Assembly (NCBI GenBank): GCA_020635795.1
Contig: JACJZD010000001.1
Coordinates: forward strand, 691,001-755,000
Source: Flavobacteriales bacterium
Lineage (GTDB): Bacteria; Bacteroidota; Bacteroidia; Flavobacteriales_E; Vicingaceae
Direction of reading: 5' to 3'
DNA: 64,000 nt
Below the pieces are notes generated by a model that ran no database searches, had not been told where the DNA came from, and was given only the letters and a program-made list of their open reading frames with translations. The stretch's first letter is position 1; each line of letters starts with the position of its first letter. The position numbers and the translations under genes are program-made. Shown here one piece after another: positions 7,950 to 17,924 of this stretch.

Positions 7950-8909
7950 CTATATTTTATTTTTGTAAAGATTTTTGTTAAAGAAATACTTTCGGAATAA
8001 TTTGAAATAAATTTTGTAGGAACTGGAAGAATAATAACGAAAGGATATTTTTTGCCAGTTAAAAAACGCTTTAAGATCTTTGTCTTTTAGATAAATAAAA
8101 CTGATTTCTACAGATAGTTTTTTTAGTTTGTTGTTAATTATCTTGTTGTAATTTTGTTGTGTGTAAGTGGTTAAAAGATGTTCATATATTTTAACACTCG
8201 ACATCAGTTTGTTAAGTTTTGATTTTAAACCCCATACCCCTCCTTCATGAATACGGTACACGGCCATCACTTCATCGAGATAATAAGCTTTGGCATCATT
8301 TTCTAAGCAAATCATAAACATTACAGTGTCTTGAAGTAACTCAAAACGACCTTCAAACATTCCATGGTTATACCTGAAAACACTACAACATGTTTTGGTA
8401 TAGTCTCCTCTCAATAAATCAAGAATTGTTATATCTTTCTTTCTATTTGGTTTATAAATCCTTTCATCTTGAATAATATTTTCTATAGAAATTACAGCGT
8501 TATGAAAACAAATATTATATTCTGGGTTTGCTTCTAAAAAATTGACCTGTTTTTGTAGTTTTAGTGAATCTATCCAATAATCATCTCCTTCACATAATGC
8601 AATATACTTTCCTCTAGAGTGTGGAAAAGTAAATCTTGGATTCATTCCTGATTTTACTTTTGAGAACTGATTTTCTTTCTGATAGATTGGTTTAAACAAA
8701 TGAGAATGTTTTTCGACAAACTCTCTTATAATATCCTGAGTGGAATCGGTTGATGCGTCATCATAAATAATAATTTCAAATGGGAAGGTTGTTTGTTGTA
8801 TAACAAATCCCTCAAGAGTTTGTCTTATATATTTCTCATGATTATAAGTAACACAACAAATACTTACTAATGGAATATTATCAGTTTGTTGTTCCTTAAC
8901 TATTGTCAT
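7950..8909 (-). CDS. glycosyltransferase family 2
   Basis: This 319-residue protein has a clear GT-A fold. The N-terminal block PLVSICCVTYNHEKYIRQTL starts at about residue 14, IIYDDASTDSTQDII is the nucleotide-binding DDxS region, and LCEGDDYWIDSLKLQKQ (around residue 108) carries the DxD-type metal-binding site. It lacks long membrane segments, so it acts on the cytoplasmic face on a lipid-linked intermediate. It begins 0-1 bp after the pyruvyltransferase-family gene ends, as the last gene of the wzc-to-GT2 operon. Donor and acceptor sugars are unknown. Confidence 0.92.
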   Translation of the reverse strand: MTIVKEQQTDNIPLVSICCVTYNHEKYIRQTLEGFVIQQTTFPFEIIIYDDASTDSTQDIIREFVEKHSHLFKPIYQKENQFSKVKSGMNPRFTFPHSRGKYIALCEGDDYWIDSLKLQKQVNFLEANPEYNICFHNAVISIENIIQDERIYKPNRKKDITILDLLRGDYTKTCCSVFRYNHGMFEGRFELLQDTVMFMICLENDAKAYYLDEVMAVYRIHEGGVWGLKSKLNKLMSSVKIYEHLLTTYTQQNYNKIINNKLKKLSVEISFIYLKDKDLKAFFNWQKISFRYYSSSSYKIYFKLFRKYFFNKNLYKNKI

Positions 8910-10178
8910 TTATTTAGAATTTTCTGTAGATTTCCCTATCTTCTTTGCAAAAGGCAATTTTTCAAAAAATTCGTACAAAATATTTGCTGTTCTCAATCCT
9001 CTTTCAAATTTATCAAGTTTAATTTTTAGTTCTTGAACATCGCTATTCAAAATAAAATTTACCGTTCTTAAATCTTCGACTGAATAAACATAAGATTCGT
9101 TAAGTGTAGAATTTTCTAAATTATGTTCCAATTTATTTTCATTTAAAAAATTGACATAATTATCATATCTTAACGAATAAGTTTTATTAAAAGCATCAAA
9201 ATCTGCCTCATCGTAAATTTGTTGAATTGAGGATTTCAATTGCAATTCTTCGTACTTTAAATATGGGATATTAAAAAACTGAGCTATTTCCTGAACTCTC
9301 AGATCTCTTGCGAACATAACTGCTGGAACACCTTGTATTAATGATCCAATACAGCCATGAAGTCTAGGGCCTACTACAAAATCTCTTGTTTTAAGATAAT
9401 CAAACCATTCTTGGAATGTATAATGAAAAACACCATTATTTTTAATAAGATTCATTATTTCATTATAATTCCCTTGTTTTTTATAAGCTTTTGTTTCATT
9501 TTGAAGAAGACTCCCATCATTTTGAAGATTAGAAGTAAATACAACTTCATCCAAAAAATCTTGCCCTACTAGAGGTACGGAATTTAATAAATGAAACCCT
9601 TCATTTCCTGCAATAGTTCTATGATAAACAACTGCTGGATTATTGAATGTTTTTGATTTATTAATTTTTAAATCCCTATTTAAATTCCAATACATAGTTG
9701 GACAACCAATAGGAACAACGTTTTTAAACCCATTTTTATACAATATACTTGCGGTATAATGACCTCTTGTCCCTAACAATTTAGAACGATCAGAAACTAT
9801 TTCTAATAACCTTTTAAGTGAAGGATGAATTTTAATAATACTTGTAGCAGATCCTGAATAATCTTGTACTCCTAATGAAAAAGCATAAACTGGTATTTTA
9901 AGTTTTTCTATAAAATTAGTATACACAGACACATCTCTCCAGCTAGTAATATGAGTAGCGAATGCTATAATACATTGGTCGAATTTCTCGTTAAGCTCAT
10001 CTATTTTGTTAAATTCACTAGTTTCAACATGCTCTCCATTAAATTGTTTAAGTAATGCTCTAGAAATTAATGAAGCTCCATGATTACTGGCATATCTCGT
10101 GTTTTCAGCTCGCCATAATTCAACCTTGTTAGGGTAATTATATTCAGGACCAAGTCCAATTATCATCGTTTTTTTCAT
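8910..10178 (-). CDS. polysaccharide pyruvyltransferase family protein
   Basis: This 422-residue protein belongs to the pyruvyltransferase family (CsaB/WcaK-like), which transfers a ketal pyruvate from phosphoenolpyruvate to a sugar. The N-terminus KTMIIGLGPEYNYPNKVELW and the C-terminal block VVGPRLHGCIGSLIQGVPAV with the conserved R-L-H-G (about residues 270-275) are typical. The last 40 residues form a possible amphipathic or coiled segment. It overlaps the sulfotransferase gene upstream by 4 bp and abuts the GT2 gene downstream. Pyruvylation would give the polymer a negative charge. Some family members carry out other sugar modifications, so the exact reaction is inferred. Confidence 0.85.
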   Translation of the reverse strand: MKKTMIIGLGPEYNYPNKVELWRAENTRYASNHGASLISRALLKQFNGEHVETSEFNKIDELNEKFDQCIIAFATHITSWRDVSVYTNFIEKLKIPVYAFSLGVQDYSGSATSIIKIHPSLKRLLEIVSDRSKLLGTRGHYTASILYKNGFKNVVPIGCPTMYWNLNRDLKINKSKTFNNPAVVYHRTIAGNEGFHLLNSVPLVGQDFLDEVVFTSNLQNDGSLLQNETKAYKKQGNYNEIMNLIKNNGVFHYTFQEWFDYLKTRDFVVGPRLHGCIGSLIQGVPAVMFARDLRVQEIAQFFNIPYLKYEELQLKSSIQQIYDEADFDAFNKTYSLRYDNYVNFLNENKLEHNLENSTLNESYVYSVEDLRTVNFILNSDVQELKIKLDKFERGLRTANILYEFFEKLPFAKKIGKSTENSK

Positions 10179-11158
10179 AAGCTTTCTTTTAAATCAATAT
10201 ATGCATCTTTAAGTCGACTAAATTCTGATTTTTTAATCTTCAATACATTGCTATTCTGAAATAAGTTTTCTACACCTTTTTTATCGGAATTAAATTCAAT
10301 ATTTTTTTCTTTATAAAGTTCTTTTATTTTTTGAAAATATTTTTGTGGATTCACACAAAAATCCTCATAATCAATTAATAACTTATTATCTTCAGGGATT
10401 TGTTCTAGGCTTTGTTGGATAGATAAATCAGTATAAAATACTTGACCAGCAATTTGATGATAAACATCCATGTTTTTTAATGATTCATGCTCTTTTGGTT
10501 TTACTGACCACCACTTACTTAAATCACCATAATATTTTTCTCTTGCCATATAAATAGATTGCATGACATAGAAAGGATCACGCTTTAAATAAAAGAAAAT
10601 ACTATTAGGTATTTCTTTATAAAAATCAACCAAGTTATATTGAATCATTATTGCTTTTGTAATAAATGGCTGCTGAAAAACATTTTCAATCAAACATAGA
10701 TTCCTTTTCATTTCTTTAAAATCAATCTTTTTAAATTCTTCTTGGTTAATATACTCAGGAAAATAGTTCGAAATATAATTTCTGAAGAAATGCTGAAATT
10801 CATTTGGAGCTAGAAAACCTGATGTTTTCCCAAGATTTGATTTGTACAAAATAGAAGAATCTGTATAATTTAATTCATTTAATGGATCAAAATCTTTATT
10901 AAACAATAATTGTTGAACTAAAGCTCCAATATAAGGTGCATAAGAAAATCTTGCTAAAGTGTTTGTTGGGTATGAAAAACACCCTGAATTTGCTAAGTAC
11001 TCTGTAAAAAAAGTAGTACCACTACGTGGGTTACCTATTATAAATCCAAACGGAAATTTTTGCTCAGTAATTTTTAAAGAATCTTCTATATTATTTATAA
11101 TTAGAAGTCTTTTTAATTCATCTAATAAATCAGTGATTGATGAAAAATTTTGTTTCAT
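10175..11158 (-). CDS. sulfotransferase family protein
   Basis: This 327-residue protein has the PAPS-binding 5'-phosphosulfate loop FIIGNPRSGTTFF (PRSGTT at residues 44-49) and the 3'-phosphate-binding strand FFYLKRDPFYVMQSIYMARE in the middle, the two hallmarks of sulfotransferases. Members move sulfate from PAPS to hydroxyl or amino groups, here presumably of a glycan precursor. It has no signal peptide or membrane helix, so it is cytoplasmic. It is the sixth gene of the wzc operon, 4 bp overlapping the next gene and 17 bp after the previous one. The substrate is unknown. Confidence 0.85.
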   Translation of the reverse strand: MKQNFSSITDLLDELKRLLIINNIEDSLKITEQKFPFGFIIGNPRSGTTFFTEYLANSGCFSYPTNTLARFSYAPYIGALVQQLLFNKDFDPLNELNYTDSSILYKSNLGKTSGFLAPNEFQHFFRNYISNYFPEYINQEEFKKIDFKEMKRNLCLIENVFQQPFITKAIMIQYNLVDFYKEIPNSIFFYLKRDPFYVMQSIYMAREKYYGDLSKWWSVKPKEHESLKNMDVYHQIAGQVFYTDLSIQQSLEQIPEDNKLLIDYEDFCVNPQKYFQKIKELYKEKNIEFNSDKKGVENLFQNSNVLKIKKSEFSRLKDAYIDLKESL

Positions 11159-11175
11159 AGGACAAATATATCAAT

Positions 11176-12129
11176 CTATTTATTAATACAGTTTAACATA
11201 TATTTCATTTCCTTCTCGCTGTAGCGCTGATCTATAGGTAAATAAACAACATTATCAGTTAAGATATACTCAAAAGAGTCTTTTCCTACCCATTCCATTA
11301 CATTTGGCCAGTATTGAGCAGTATAAATTTTATATTTTATTAACTCATTCCTTAATTCAATTTTTTTTGGAGGTAGATATGGATAAACCATAGGGCATTC
11401 TATTAGATCCAAATCAATTATATATGTTAATTGATTTGATTCTTTTAAAGTATGATGTAATATTTTAAAGTTTTGAAGTCTAATTAATCTATTCTTATTA
11501 TAATCAACCCCTCTCAATATTTTTTGAGTTAGTTTTGACATCTTCTTAATTGGCTGATTAACTAAGTCATTGTCATTTTTTTTAAAATCTACATAACTTC
11601 CTTCCTTACTTATATCAACACTTTTTAATAAATGATTAAATCTATCTAGCGATATGTCAACATCATAATCTTTTTTATTGGTTTTGTTATGATAAACAAA
11701 GCCTCCATCTGATACACCAAAAAATTTTCTAGGACTATAAAAAGTTGGTATGTCATTTTTACGTCTATCATAAAAAGCTTGAGAGTTATCAACTATTATG
11801 TTTTTATACTTTTCTGAAAGCAAATCAATATTGCTAGACATTAATCCAAAGTAGTTTGTATAAAGAAGTGCCTCATTATTCTTTATTGTTTCAATTAAAG
11901 GTAAAAAAGACTTATTAATAGAGTAAAATGTATAAGTAATACCTAGTTTAATAATTGGTTCAAGTATAACATCACAAGTAAAATATGGAATGTATATATG
12001 ATTATAGTTACTGTTTTCTAAAATGTATTCTAAACAATTTCTTCCCGAGTTTAATGCTAATGCTTTATCATGAAACAAGCTTCCTATATCATTAATTTCA
12101 AGTTCAAAATATCCTCCTATTGAGTTCAT
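11176..12129 (-). CDS. PLP-dependent aminotransferase-like protein, DegT-related
   Basis: This 317-residue protein is a shortened member of the aspartate aminotransferase fold. Conserved positions are visible: ALNSGRNCLEYIL (phosphate-binding region), IVDNSQAFYD with the pyridine-contacting Asp114, and YSPRKFFGVSDGGFVY with Lys135 where DegT proteins have the Schiff-base lysine (compare ATKIFHCGEGG in the neighbour). It is about 50-80 residues shorter than a typical DegT enzyme and strongly diverged. It overlaps the WbqC gene by 4 bp. It may aminate or otherwise modify a sugar in this pathway; the reaction is not certain. Confidence 0.65.
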   Translation of the reverse strand: MNSIGGYFELEINDIGSLFHDKALALNSGRNCLEYILENSNYNHIYIPYFTCDVILEPIIKLGITYTFYSINKSFLPLIETIKNNEALLYTNYFGLMSSNIDLLSEKYKNIIVDNSQAFYDRRKNDIPTFYSPRKFFGVSDGGFVYHNKTNKKDYDVDISLDRFNHLLKSVDISKEGSYVDFKKNDNDLVNQPIKKMSKLTQKILRGVDYNKNRLIRLQNFKILHHTLKESNQLTYIIDLDLIECPMVYPYLPPKKIELRNELIKYKIYTAQYWPNVMEWVGKDSFEYILTDNVVYLPIDQRYSEKEMKYMLNCINK

Positions 12130-12833
12130 AATAGTTCATAATTATCAAGGTATTCATTAATCTTTTCTGGAGAGTTAAACATCATAACATCTATAATAGA
12201 TAAAAAGGGAACAAAATTGGTTGAAATTTGAGGGTATTCAGTTGGTTTATGATTTAAAAAAGAAATATTAATTCTAGAATTCAAATATTTTTCAGTATCA
12301 AAAAAAGACATTCCTCCAATTGGGTTAATATAACTATCAGCTTTTAAGGCTTTACAAATATTTAAAGCCCATTCATCTGGTGAATTTACTTCGTCAATCT
12401 CAACTCCCATCTCTGACCATATAGTAATTGGTGTTTTTAAATTTAAATAATTGCTTATTACTTTTAAAGACTCAAAGTTCAATACAACAATGCTTTCAGT
12501 TTTTATCTTAAAAATACCATCTAATAAATTTGTTACTTGCTTAAAGTAAGGTGCTTTTTTTTTGTAAGGGGCTAATTGAGCTATAATCTTTGAACGCCAA
12601 TCTTCAGAATTATTTATAAGAATATCTTTAATTGCTGTTGATCTTGGGTGTTTCCTTAAAGGAACTTTTACATATAATGTTTCTCCATCTGGTTTTAAAA
12701 CTTGATTTCTTTCAATCCAACCATGACGAATAAATTGAGGTGTATCAAATAAAATAAATTGATCTGAATGTTTTATTAGTGCAAAATACCCTAAATATGG
12801 AAAAAAATAGGGCTGCATTATGGCTAAGGTCAT
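12126..12833 (-). CDS. WbqC family protein
   Basis: This is a 235-residue WbqC family protein. The N-terminus MTLAIMQPYFFPYLGYFALI and the following DQFILFDTPQFIRHGWIERN are the family signature, and HKPTEYPQI with FLSIIDVMMFN closes it. WbqC-like genes occur in O-antigen and capsule loci beside sugar aminotransferases and are suspected to acylate or modify amino sugars; no biochemical role is well settled to my knowledge. Here it sits between a DegT aminotransferase and a DegT-like protein with 4-bp overlaps on both sides, which supports a shared amino-sugar pathway. Confidence 0.9.
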   Translation of the reverse strand: MTLAIMQPYFFPYLGYFALIKHSDQFILFDTPQFIRHGWIERNQVLKPDGETLYVKVPLRKHPRSTAIKDILINNSEDWRSKIIAQLAPYKKKAPYFKQVTNLLDGIFKIKTESIVVLNFESLKVISNYLNLKTPITIWSEMGVEIDEVNSPDEWALNICKALKADSYINPIGGMSFFDTEKYLNSRINISFLNHKPTEYPQISTNFVPFLSIIDVMMFNSPEKINEYLDNYELL

Positions 12834-13924
12834 AAAGTTTCGTTTATAGCATTGGTAATTTTTGATAATTGATTTTCGTCAAGACCAACATACAAAGGTA
12901 AACAAAGTACTGTTTTAGAAATTTTTTCTGCAACAGGCATATCTTGATATTGTACATAGGGTAAATTATTTAATGATGGATAAAAATACCTACGAGGTTC
13001 TATGTTAGAATCATTTAAGACTTTTTCAACCTTCAACAATTTTTCTTCATTATTAAAAATCAAAGGATAATAACTGAAGTTCCAATCTGTACCTTTCCTA
13101 ATTTTTAGTTTTGATAGTTTATTGAAATTAAGATTGTGGTTATAATAATCGACTACTTTTTTTCGTTCACTAATAATAAATTCGATATGAGGTAATACCG
13201 CCAATCCCATCGCAGCCTGCAATTCACTCATTTTTGCATTAATTCCTATACCATGAAAACTCAAAGGACCATTATGACCAAAATTATGATGATAAAATAA
13301 CTTGTTGAATAATTCATTATCCTTACAAAAAATAGCTCCTCCTTCTCCACAGTGAAATATTTTAGTTGCATGAAAACTACAGGTACTTACATCTCCATAA
13401 TCAAAAATACTATTATTCTTGTATTTTACACCAAAGCAGTGAGCAGCATCGTAAATTACTTTTAAGTGGTGCTTAGTAGCTATTTTTTCTATAGCGTCTA
13501 CATGGCAAGGGTTTCCATACACATGAGTGGCTAAGATCGCAGTAGTTTTTGGTGTTATGGCAGCTTCTATTTTGGTTTCATCAATGGTTAAATATTCGGG
13601 GTGTATATCTACAAATACAGGGGTACAATTTTCCCATACAATGGATGATGTGGTTGCTACATAACTAAAAGGTGTAGTAATTATTTCTCCTCCATTACCA
13701 AAAACTTTTACTGCTATTTGAATAGGTAGAGTACCATTTGTCATAGCAATAATATTTACTCCAGTAGAATATGTCAAAATCTTATCTTCTAGTTCTTTCA
13801 CTAAATCACCTCTATTAGTAAGCCATTGATTAATCCAAATGCGTTTTATTTGCTCCTGATACTCTTCAATAGGAGGAAAAAAAGTTTTAGTTACAGTTAT
13901 TTTAGAAGCTTGTTTTTCTATCAT
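12830..13924 (-). CDS. DegT/DnrJ/EryC1/StrS family sugar aminotransferase
   Basis: This 364-residue, full-length family member has the PLP lysine at Lys188 (CSFHATKIFHCGEGGAIF), the cofactor-contacting Asp159 (VIYDAAHCFG) and the substrate-binding block EPRRYFYPSL near the C-terminus. It would convert a nucleotide-linked keto sugar to an amino sugar with glutamate as donor. It overlaps both wzx and wbqC-like genes by 4 bp. The presence of an amino sugar fits the amidotransferase and HisH/HisF-like genes in the same locus. The keto-sugar substrate is not determined by sequence. Confidence 0.93.
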   Translation of the reverse strand: MIEKQASKITVTKTFFPPIEEYQEQIKRIWINQWLTNRGDLVKELEDKILTYSTGVNIIAMTNGTLPIQIAVKVFGNGGEIITTPFSYVATTSSIVWENCTPVFVDIHPEYLTIDETKIEAAITPKTTAILATHVYGNPCHVDAIEKIATKHHLKVIYDAAHCFGVKYKNNSIFDYGDVSTCSFHATKIFHCGEGGAIFCKDNELFNKLFYHHNFGHNGPLSFHGIGINAKMSELQAAMGLAVLPHIEFIISERKKVVDYYNHNLNFNKLSKLKIRKGTDWNFSYYPLIFNNEEKLLKVEKVLNDSNIEPRRYFYPSLNNLPYVQYQDMPVAEKISKTVLCLPLYVGLDENQLSKITNAINETL

Positions 13925-15384
13925 CTTTTAAGTCTTTTTTTATTAATAGCAATGACGAGAATAGATTTAATTTCATATAGAGAACTAAGTTTAAATAAAT
14001 ACGACAATATAAGAAATAAAATAATTCCCATTATTCCTCCTGTCAGTAAACGAATAATATCAGAATAATTGTATGAAACTAACAACCTGTCTTCTAAAAA
14101 AATTATCACTGATGTTAGCAAAGAGATAAAAAAAGCAGGAGAAATATCTCTTAGTTGATTAAAAGTACTATAATTAATATGCTTTCCCGCATAGTGTGTG
14201 TTAATTAATAAGCCTGTTAGCGTTAAGAATAAATGACCATAAAGTAAACCATATATTCCCCAGTTTATAGAGATAATAATAACAAAAAGAGCAAATATTT
14301 TTTTTATCACCTCTAACTTTAAGTATAAATCACTCCTTCCTTTGACATTTAATATATTGAGGTTATAAATATTTATCGGGTATAAAATTCCACTCAGACA
14401 CAGAATTTGAAAATAAGGAACTGCTGGCAACCATTTTTCTGTAATCAAAAAACGAAATAATGGCTCAGCTAAGACTGCCATAAGTAGTAAAGTTGGTGAC
14501 AGGAGGAAAATAGCCATTTTCATAATTTTCTTATATGCACTTTTTAACTGTTTATTGTCATCTTGTATTTTACTAAATAAAGGAAAAGTTACTTTGCTTA
14601 GTACAGCACTAAAATTTTGAACGGGCATTTGTTTTAGCGTATTGGCTCTATTATAAAAACCAACTTGAATAGGATCGAAAAATTTACCTATGATTATGGT
14701 ATAAATGTTCGTAAAAAAAACATGAATTAAACTTGACATTGTCAACTTATAACCAAAATTTAAATGAGGTTGGATGTTATTCCATTTTAAATCTAAGCTT
14801 GGCTTCCATGGAGACCACAGCCAAAGTTGTATAGTTAATGCCGCTGACCGTGTAATATTACTCCAAACCAAACTCCAAACTCCATAACCTTTTATTGCCA
14901 TCCATATCCCTACTGAACTACCTATTAAAAGAGAGGGAAGAGTAATAATGGTTTGTTTTTTAAATTGAAGTTCTTTAGTAAGCTTTGTGTTTTGAACAAC
15001 AGCTAAACTATTTATGATAAATACTAGACCATAAACTCTTGATATTTCAGTTAATAATTGCTGATTATAAAAATTTGAAATAAATGGTGCAGTAAAAAAC
15101 ATTATAACATAAATACATATGCTTATAATCAAGTTAAAAAAAAATACAGCCGAATAATCTTTTTCTGTAACGTGTTCAGTTCTAATTAAAGATTGGTTTA
15201 ATCCACTGTCTATTAATGCATTTCCAATAGCGATAAAAACGCTAATTAAAGCAATTAAGCCAAACTCGGAAGGCAATAAAATACGTGCTAAAATAATGGA
15301 AACTACAAATGAAATGCCTTGAGTACTCATTTGTTGAATGAAGGTCCAAAACATTCCAGATAAAGCTGCTTTTTTTAGAGACAT
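13921..15384 (-). CDS. Wzx-type polysaccharide flippase
   Basis: This 487-residue polytopic membrane protein of the MOP/polysaccharide transport superfamily has 12-14 predicted helices. The N-terminus GMFWTFIQQMSTQGISFVVS followed by IILARILLPSEFGLIAL is the classic motif. It would move undecaprenyl-linked oligosaccharide units across the inner membrane. It is second in the operon after the Wzc-like kinase (118-bp gap) and overlaps the aminotransferase gene by 4 bp. No Wzy polymerase or initiating sugar-phosphate transferase is visible in the window. Confidence 0.92.
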   Translation of the reverse strand: MSLKKAALSGMFWTFIQQMSTQGISFVVSIILARILLPSEFGLIALISVFIAIGNALIDSGLNQSLIRTEHVTEKDYSAVFFFNLIISICIYVIMFFTAPFISNFYNQQLLTEISRVYGLVFIINSLAVVQNTKLTKELQFKKQTIITLPSLLIGSSVGIWMAIKGYGVWSLVWSNITRSAALTIQLWLWSPWKPSLDLKWNNIQPHLNFGYKLTMSSLIHVFFTNIYTIIIGKFFDPIQVGFYNRANTLKQMPVQNFSAVLSKVTFPLFSKIQDDNKQLKSAYKKIMKMAIFLLSPTLLLMAVLAEPLFRFLITEKWLPAVPYFQILCLSGILYPINIYNLNILNVKGRSDLYLKLEVIKKIFALFVIIISINWGIYGLLYGHLFLTLTGLLINTHYAGKHINYSTFNQLRDISPAFFISLLTSVIIFLEDRLLVSYNYSDIIRLLTGGIMGIILFLILSYLFKLSSLYEIKSILVIAINKKRLKR

Positions 15385-15502
15385 ATTAGTTAATTGAGTG
15401 AGGCATTGTCAATTTGATACTAAATAAAGTTTATTAACTACAAGATGGTTATTAAATAAAACAAAGCAGCATTTTAGAAATAAGATTAGAATATAGCTTT
15501 GT

Positions 15503-17905
15503 TTACTTTTTACGTTTAATTTTTTCAAACATTTTATCCAAAATAGAAACATCTTTATTTTGTTCGGCATAATATCCTCCACCGTATCCATAACCATAGC
15601 CGTAACCATAACCGTAGCCATAATTGTAACCATATCGATAACCTATACGCTGTTCTTTTAAATCGTTTACTATTATACCCAAGTTGGTTATTTTTTTAGA
15701 AACATACAATTGATTTATCAATTCCAATTGATTTTTATTGGTATAACGTTGTCTAACTACATAAAGGTTAACATCAGAAAATTGAGTTAAAATCATACCG
15801 TCGGTTACCAATCCAATAGGAGGAGTATCAATAATAATGATATCGTAAAGTTGTTCAGCTTCTTTTAAAAAAGCGGTCATTTTATCAGTTTCAATTAATT
15901 CAGATGGATTTGGAGGGACAGGTCCAGAACTCACCACGTGCAGATTCTCTTGAGCAGTGGATTGAACAACTTCTTTAAAGTTAGCTTTTCCAATCAGAAA
16001 AGTGGATAATCCGTTACTGTTTTTTAGATTAAAATCATTAAAAATTTTAGGTTTTCTTAAATCGGCACCAATCAACAATGTTTTTTTACCAGAAATAGCA
16101 TAAGCTGAAGCTAAGTTAATAGAGCAAAACGTTTTCCCTTCACCACTTATGGATGAGGTAATTAAAATGGTAAACGAATTTTTTTCTTTAGTAATGTAAT
16201 TAATGTTGGTTCTTAACGACCTGAATGATTCGGCAACGATAGATTTTGGGTGGTCAATTAATACCAAATTACCTGTAGTTTTGGTGTGTCCAATAGTTGC
16301 AAAAATAGGAATGTCGGTAACCGATTCAATATCAGCTTTTTCTTGAATTTTAGTATTAAAAATAAATATTAACAGTACAATTACCAATGGAATAGAAAAA
16401 GCTATTCCTAAATTAAGTAAATAAACATTTTTTGGATTTATTCCAACATAAGTAACGGTGTAGTCGCTCGCTGGTTCAATTATTTTAGCATTGGGTACTT
16501 TCGATGCTTCTGCTACTGCTGCTTCACTTCGCTTTTGTAATAAATAATTATAAAAACTATTGTTTAAGTTGTACATTCTATCAATTCGAATATAATCCAA
16601 CTCTGCTGATGGTAGTTGACTTAGTTTTCCGTCAACATTTACGAGTTGTTCTTTTATTCGATCTAGCTGAAATTTTGTTTGTGTTAAACGCGATGAAATA
16701 TTTGCAGAAAGAATTTGCCTGTTAGTTTTTATTTGTTCTATTAGAAGTTGATATGAAATACTACTATCACTTGCCTGTGTTTCTAAAATCCTTTTTTTAC
16801 TATAAAGATCCATTAAATCACTAATAGAACGGTATAAGGGGTCTTGAATACTAACATTAATGATATTAGGAATAAAAATTTTATTCAGGTCAGAATTGTT
16901 AAGGTTTTTAATAGTTTCCTGGTAAAAATTGTATTCAAATTGAGCTTTAAGGTATTCTTCTTCTAAGGTGTTAGAATTGGGAATAAGGTTTTTACTGTTA
17001 AGTTCTAATTTTTCATGATTAGATTTCTGTTTAAAATCTTCTAAGTCGTTTTCGGTAACGGATAAATCTTTGGCAACCCCATTAAGTTGTTCGTCCACAA
17101 ACCTCATGGTGTTGGTTGCAATTTCACTACTTTCTTTTAACCCATACTCAATATATTTATTCATTAAAGCATTGATTAAATCAATTTCTTTTTGAATGGT
17201 AGGACCAGTTAAACTAAATCTTAAAATTGAGGATTCAGGAGGGTCGGTTTCTAGCAATATGCTATTCTGATAAACTTTAGCTAATGAGTTTAAGTCATTA
17301 ACCACAAAAGATAATAATTTTTCTTTACTCTTCTCTTGGTAATGTTCAGTAAGTTTAAATCGGAGTCTAATTTCATCAATTACAAACCACTGATTAAAAG
17401 CGTAAGTTTTTTCTTCGTCAAAATCTTCTTTTGTTTTTGATAATATGAAAGAGTTTTCATCAACAATTTTTAAAAAATAGGAAATCGACTTATAATTTTG
17501 AAAGGAAGAATCTATTTCAATAATAAAGGGAGATGATTGATAGAGTTCTGATGTTTTAACATTACCAATGTCGTAGTAAAATACTTTAAAATCTAATTCA
17601 TCTAGAACTGATCTCATTAAACTAAATGAGCTAATTGTCCCAATTTCATTTGTTAATCGATTTCTGGCGCTAACCAACTCCATGCCTTTTATAAAATATT
17701 CTTGCCCCCAAGAACTATATTCATCTTTTAAAAGAGCCTTTCCATAAGTTTGATAAATTGGAACACTGTATCTGATGGTGTAAAGAGAAATAAAATACCC
17801 AATAAGCATAGAAATTGCAAATAGATACCAATATTTCAGCATTCGTGCTCCTAAAGCTTTAAAATCAAAGCTTTCAATTGCATTTGTGTGGGTTGTTTTG
17901 TTCAT
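15503..17905 (-). CDS. wzc: Wzc-like polysaccharide co-polymerase and tyrosine autokinase
   Basis: This 800-residue protein combines a Wzz-type chain-length domain and a BY-kinase. A first helix (about residues 25-48), a long periplasmic region with coiled-coil segments (about 260-420) and a second helix (about 500-520, NLGIAFSIPLVIVLLIFIFN) precede the cytoplasmic kinase. There, Walker A is SISGEGKTF (about 585-593), Walker A' is LLIGADLRKP (about 610-620) and Walker B is IIIIDTPPIG (about 690). The C-terminal tail has 12 tyrosines in 27 residues, mostly Gly-Tyr repeats, and is the expected autophosphorylation cluster. It controls polymer length and export. It is the first gene of the operon, with a promoter at 17925-17956. 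Confidence 0.95.
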   Translation of the reverse strand: MNKTTHTNAIESFDFKALGARMLKYWYLFAISMLIGYFISLYTIRYSVPIYQTYGKALLKDEYSSWGQEYFIKGMELVSARNRLTNEIGTISSFSLMRSVLDELDFKVFYYDIGNVKTSELYQSSPFIIEIDSSFQNYKSISYFLKIVDENSFILSKTKEDFDEEKTYAFNQWFVIDEIRLRFKLTEHYQEKSKEKLLSFVVNDLNSLAKVYQNSILLETDPPESSILRFSLTGPTIQKEIDLINALMNKYIEYGLKESSEIATNTMRFVDEQLNGVAKDLSVTENDLEDFKQKSNHEKLELNSKNLIPNSNTLEEEYLKAQFEYNFYQETIKNLNNSDLNKIFIPNIINVSIQDPLYRSISDLMDLYSKKRILETQASDSSISYQLLIEQIKTNRQILSANISSRLTQTKFQLDRIKEQLVNVDGKLSQLPSAELDYIRIDRMYNLNNSFYNYLLQKRSEAAVAEASKVPNAKIIEPASDYTVTYVGINPKNVYLLNLGIAFSIPLVIVLLIFIFNTKIQEKADIESVTDIPIFATIGHTKTTGNLVLIDHPKSIVAESFRSLRTNINYITKEKNSFTILITSSISGEGKTFCSINLASAYAISGKKTLLIGADLRKPKIFNDFNLKNSNGLSTFLIGKANFKEVVQSTAQENLHVVSSGPVPPNPSELIETDKMTAFLKEAEQLYDIIIIDTPPIGLVTDGMILTQFSDVNLYVVRQRYTNKNQLELINQLYVSKKITNLGIIVNDLKEQRIGYRYGYNYGYGYGYGYGYGYGGGYYAEQNKDVSILDKMFEKIKRKK
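15575..15645 (-). repeat. Gly-Tyr coding repeat in the Wzc tail
   Basis: Six consecutive Gly-Tyr codon pairs are flanked by GYRYGYNY and GGGYY. Codons for both residues vary (GGC, GGT, GGA; TAC, TAT), so the repeat is kept at protein level and the DNA is only an imperfect hexamer array. Confidence 0.85.
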
Positions 17906-17924
17906 TAATTATATTTGATGTCGA

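Noticed and set aside
15575..15645. CRISPR-like or microsatellite array
   Set aside because: It is a coding Gly-Tyr repeat with varied codons and no spacers.
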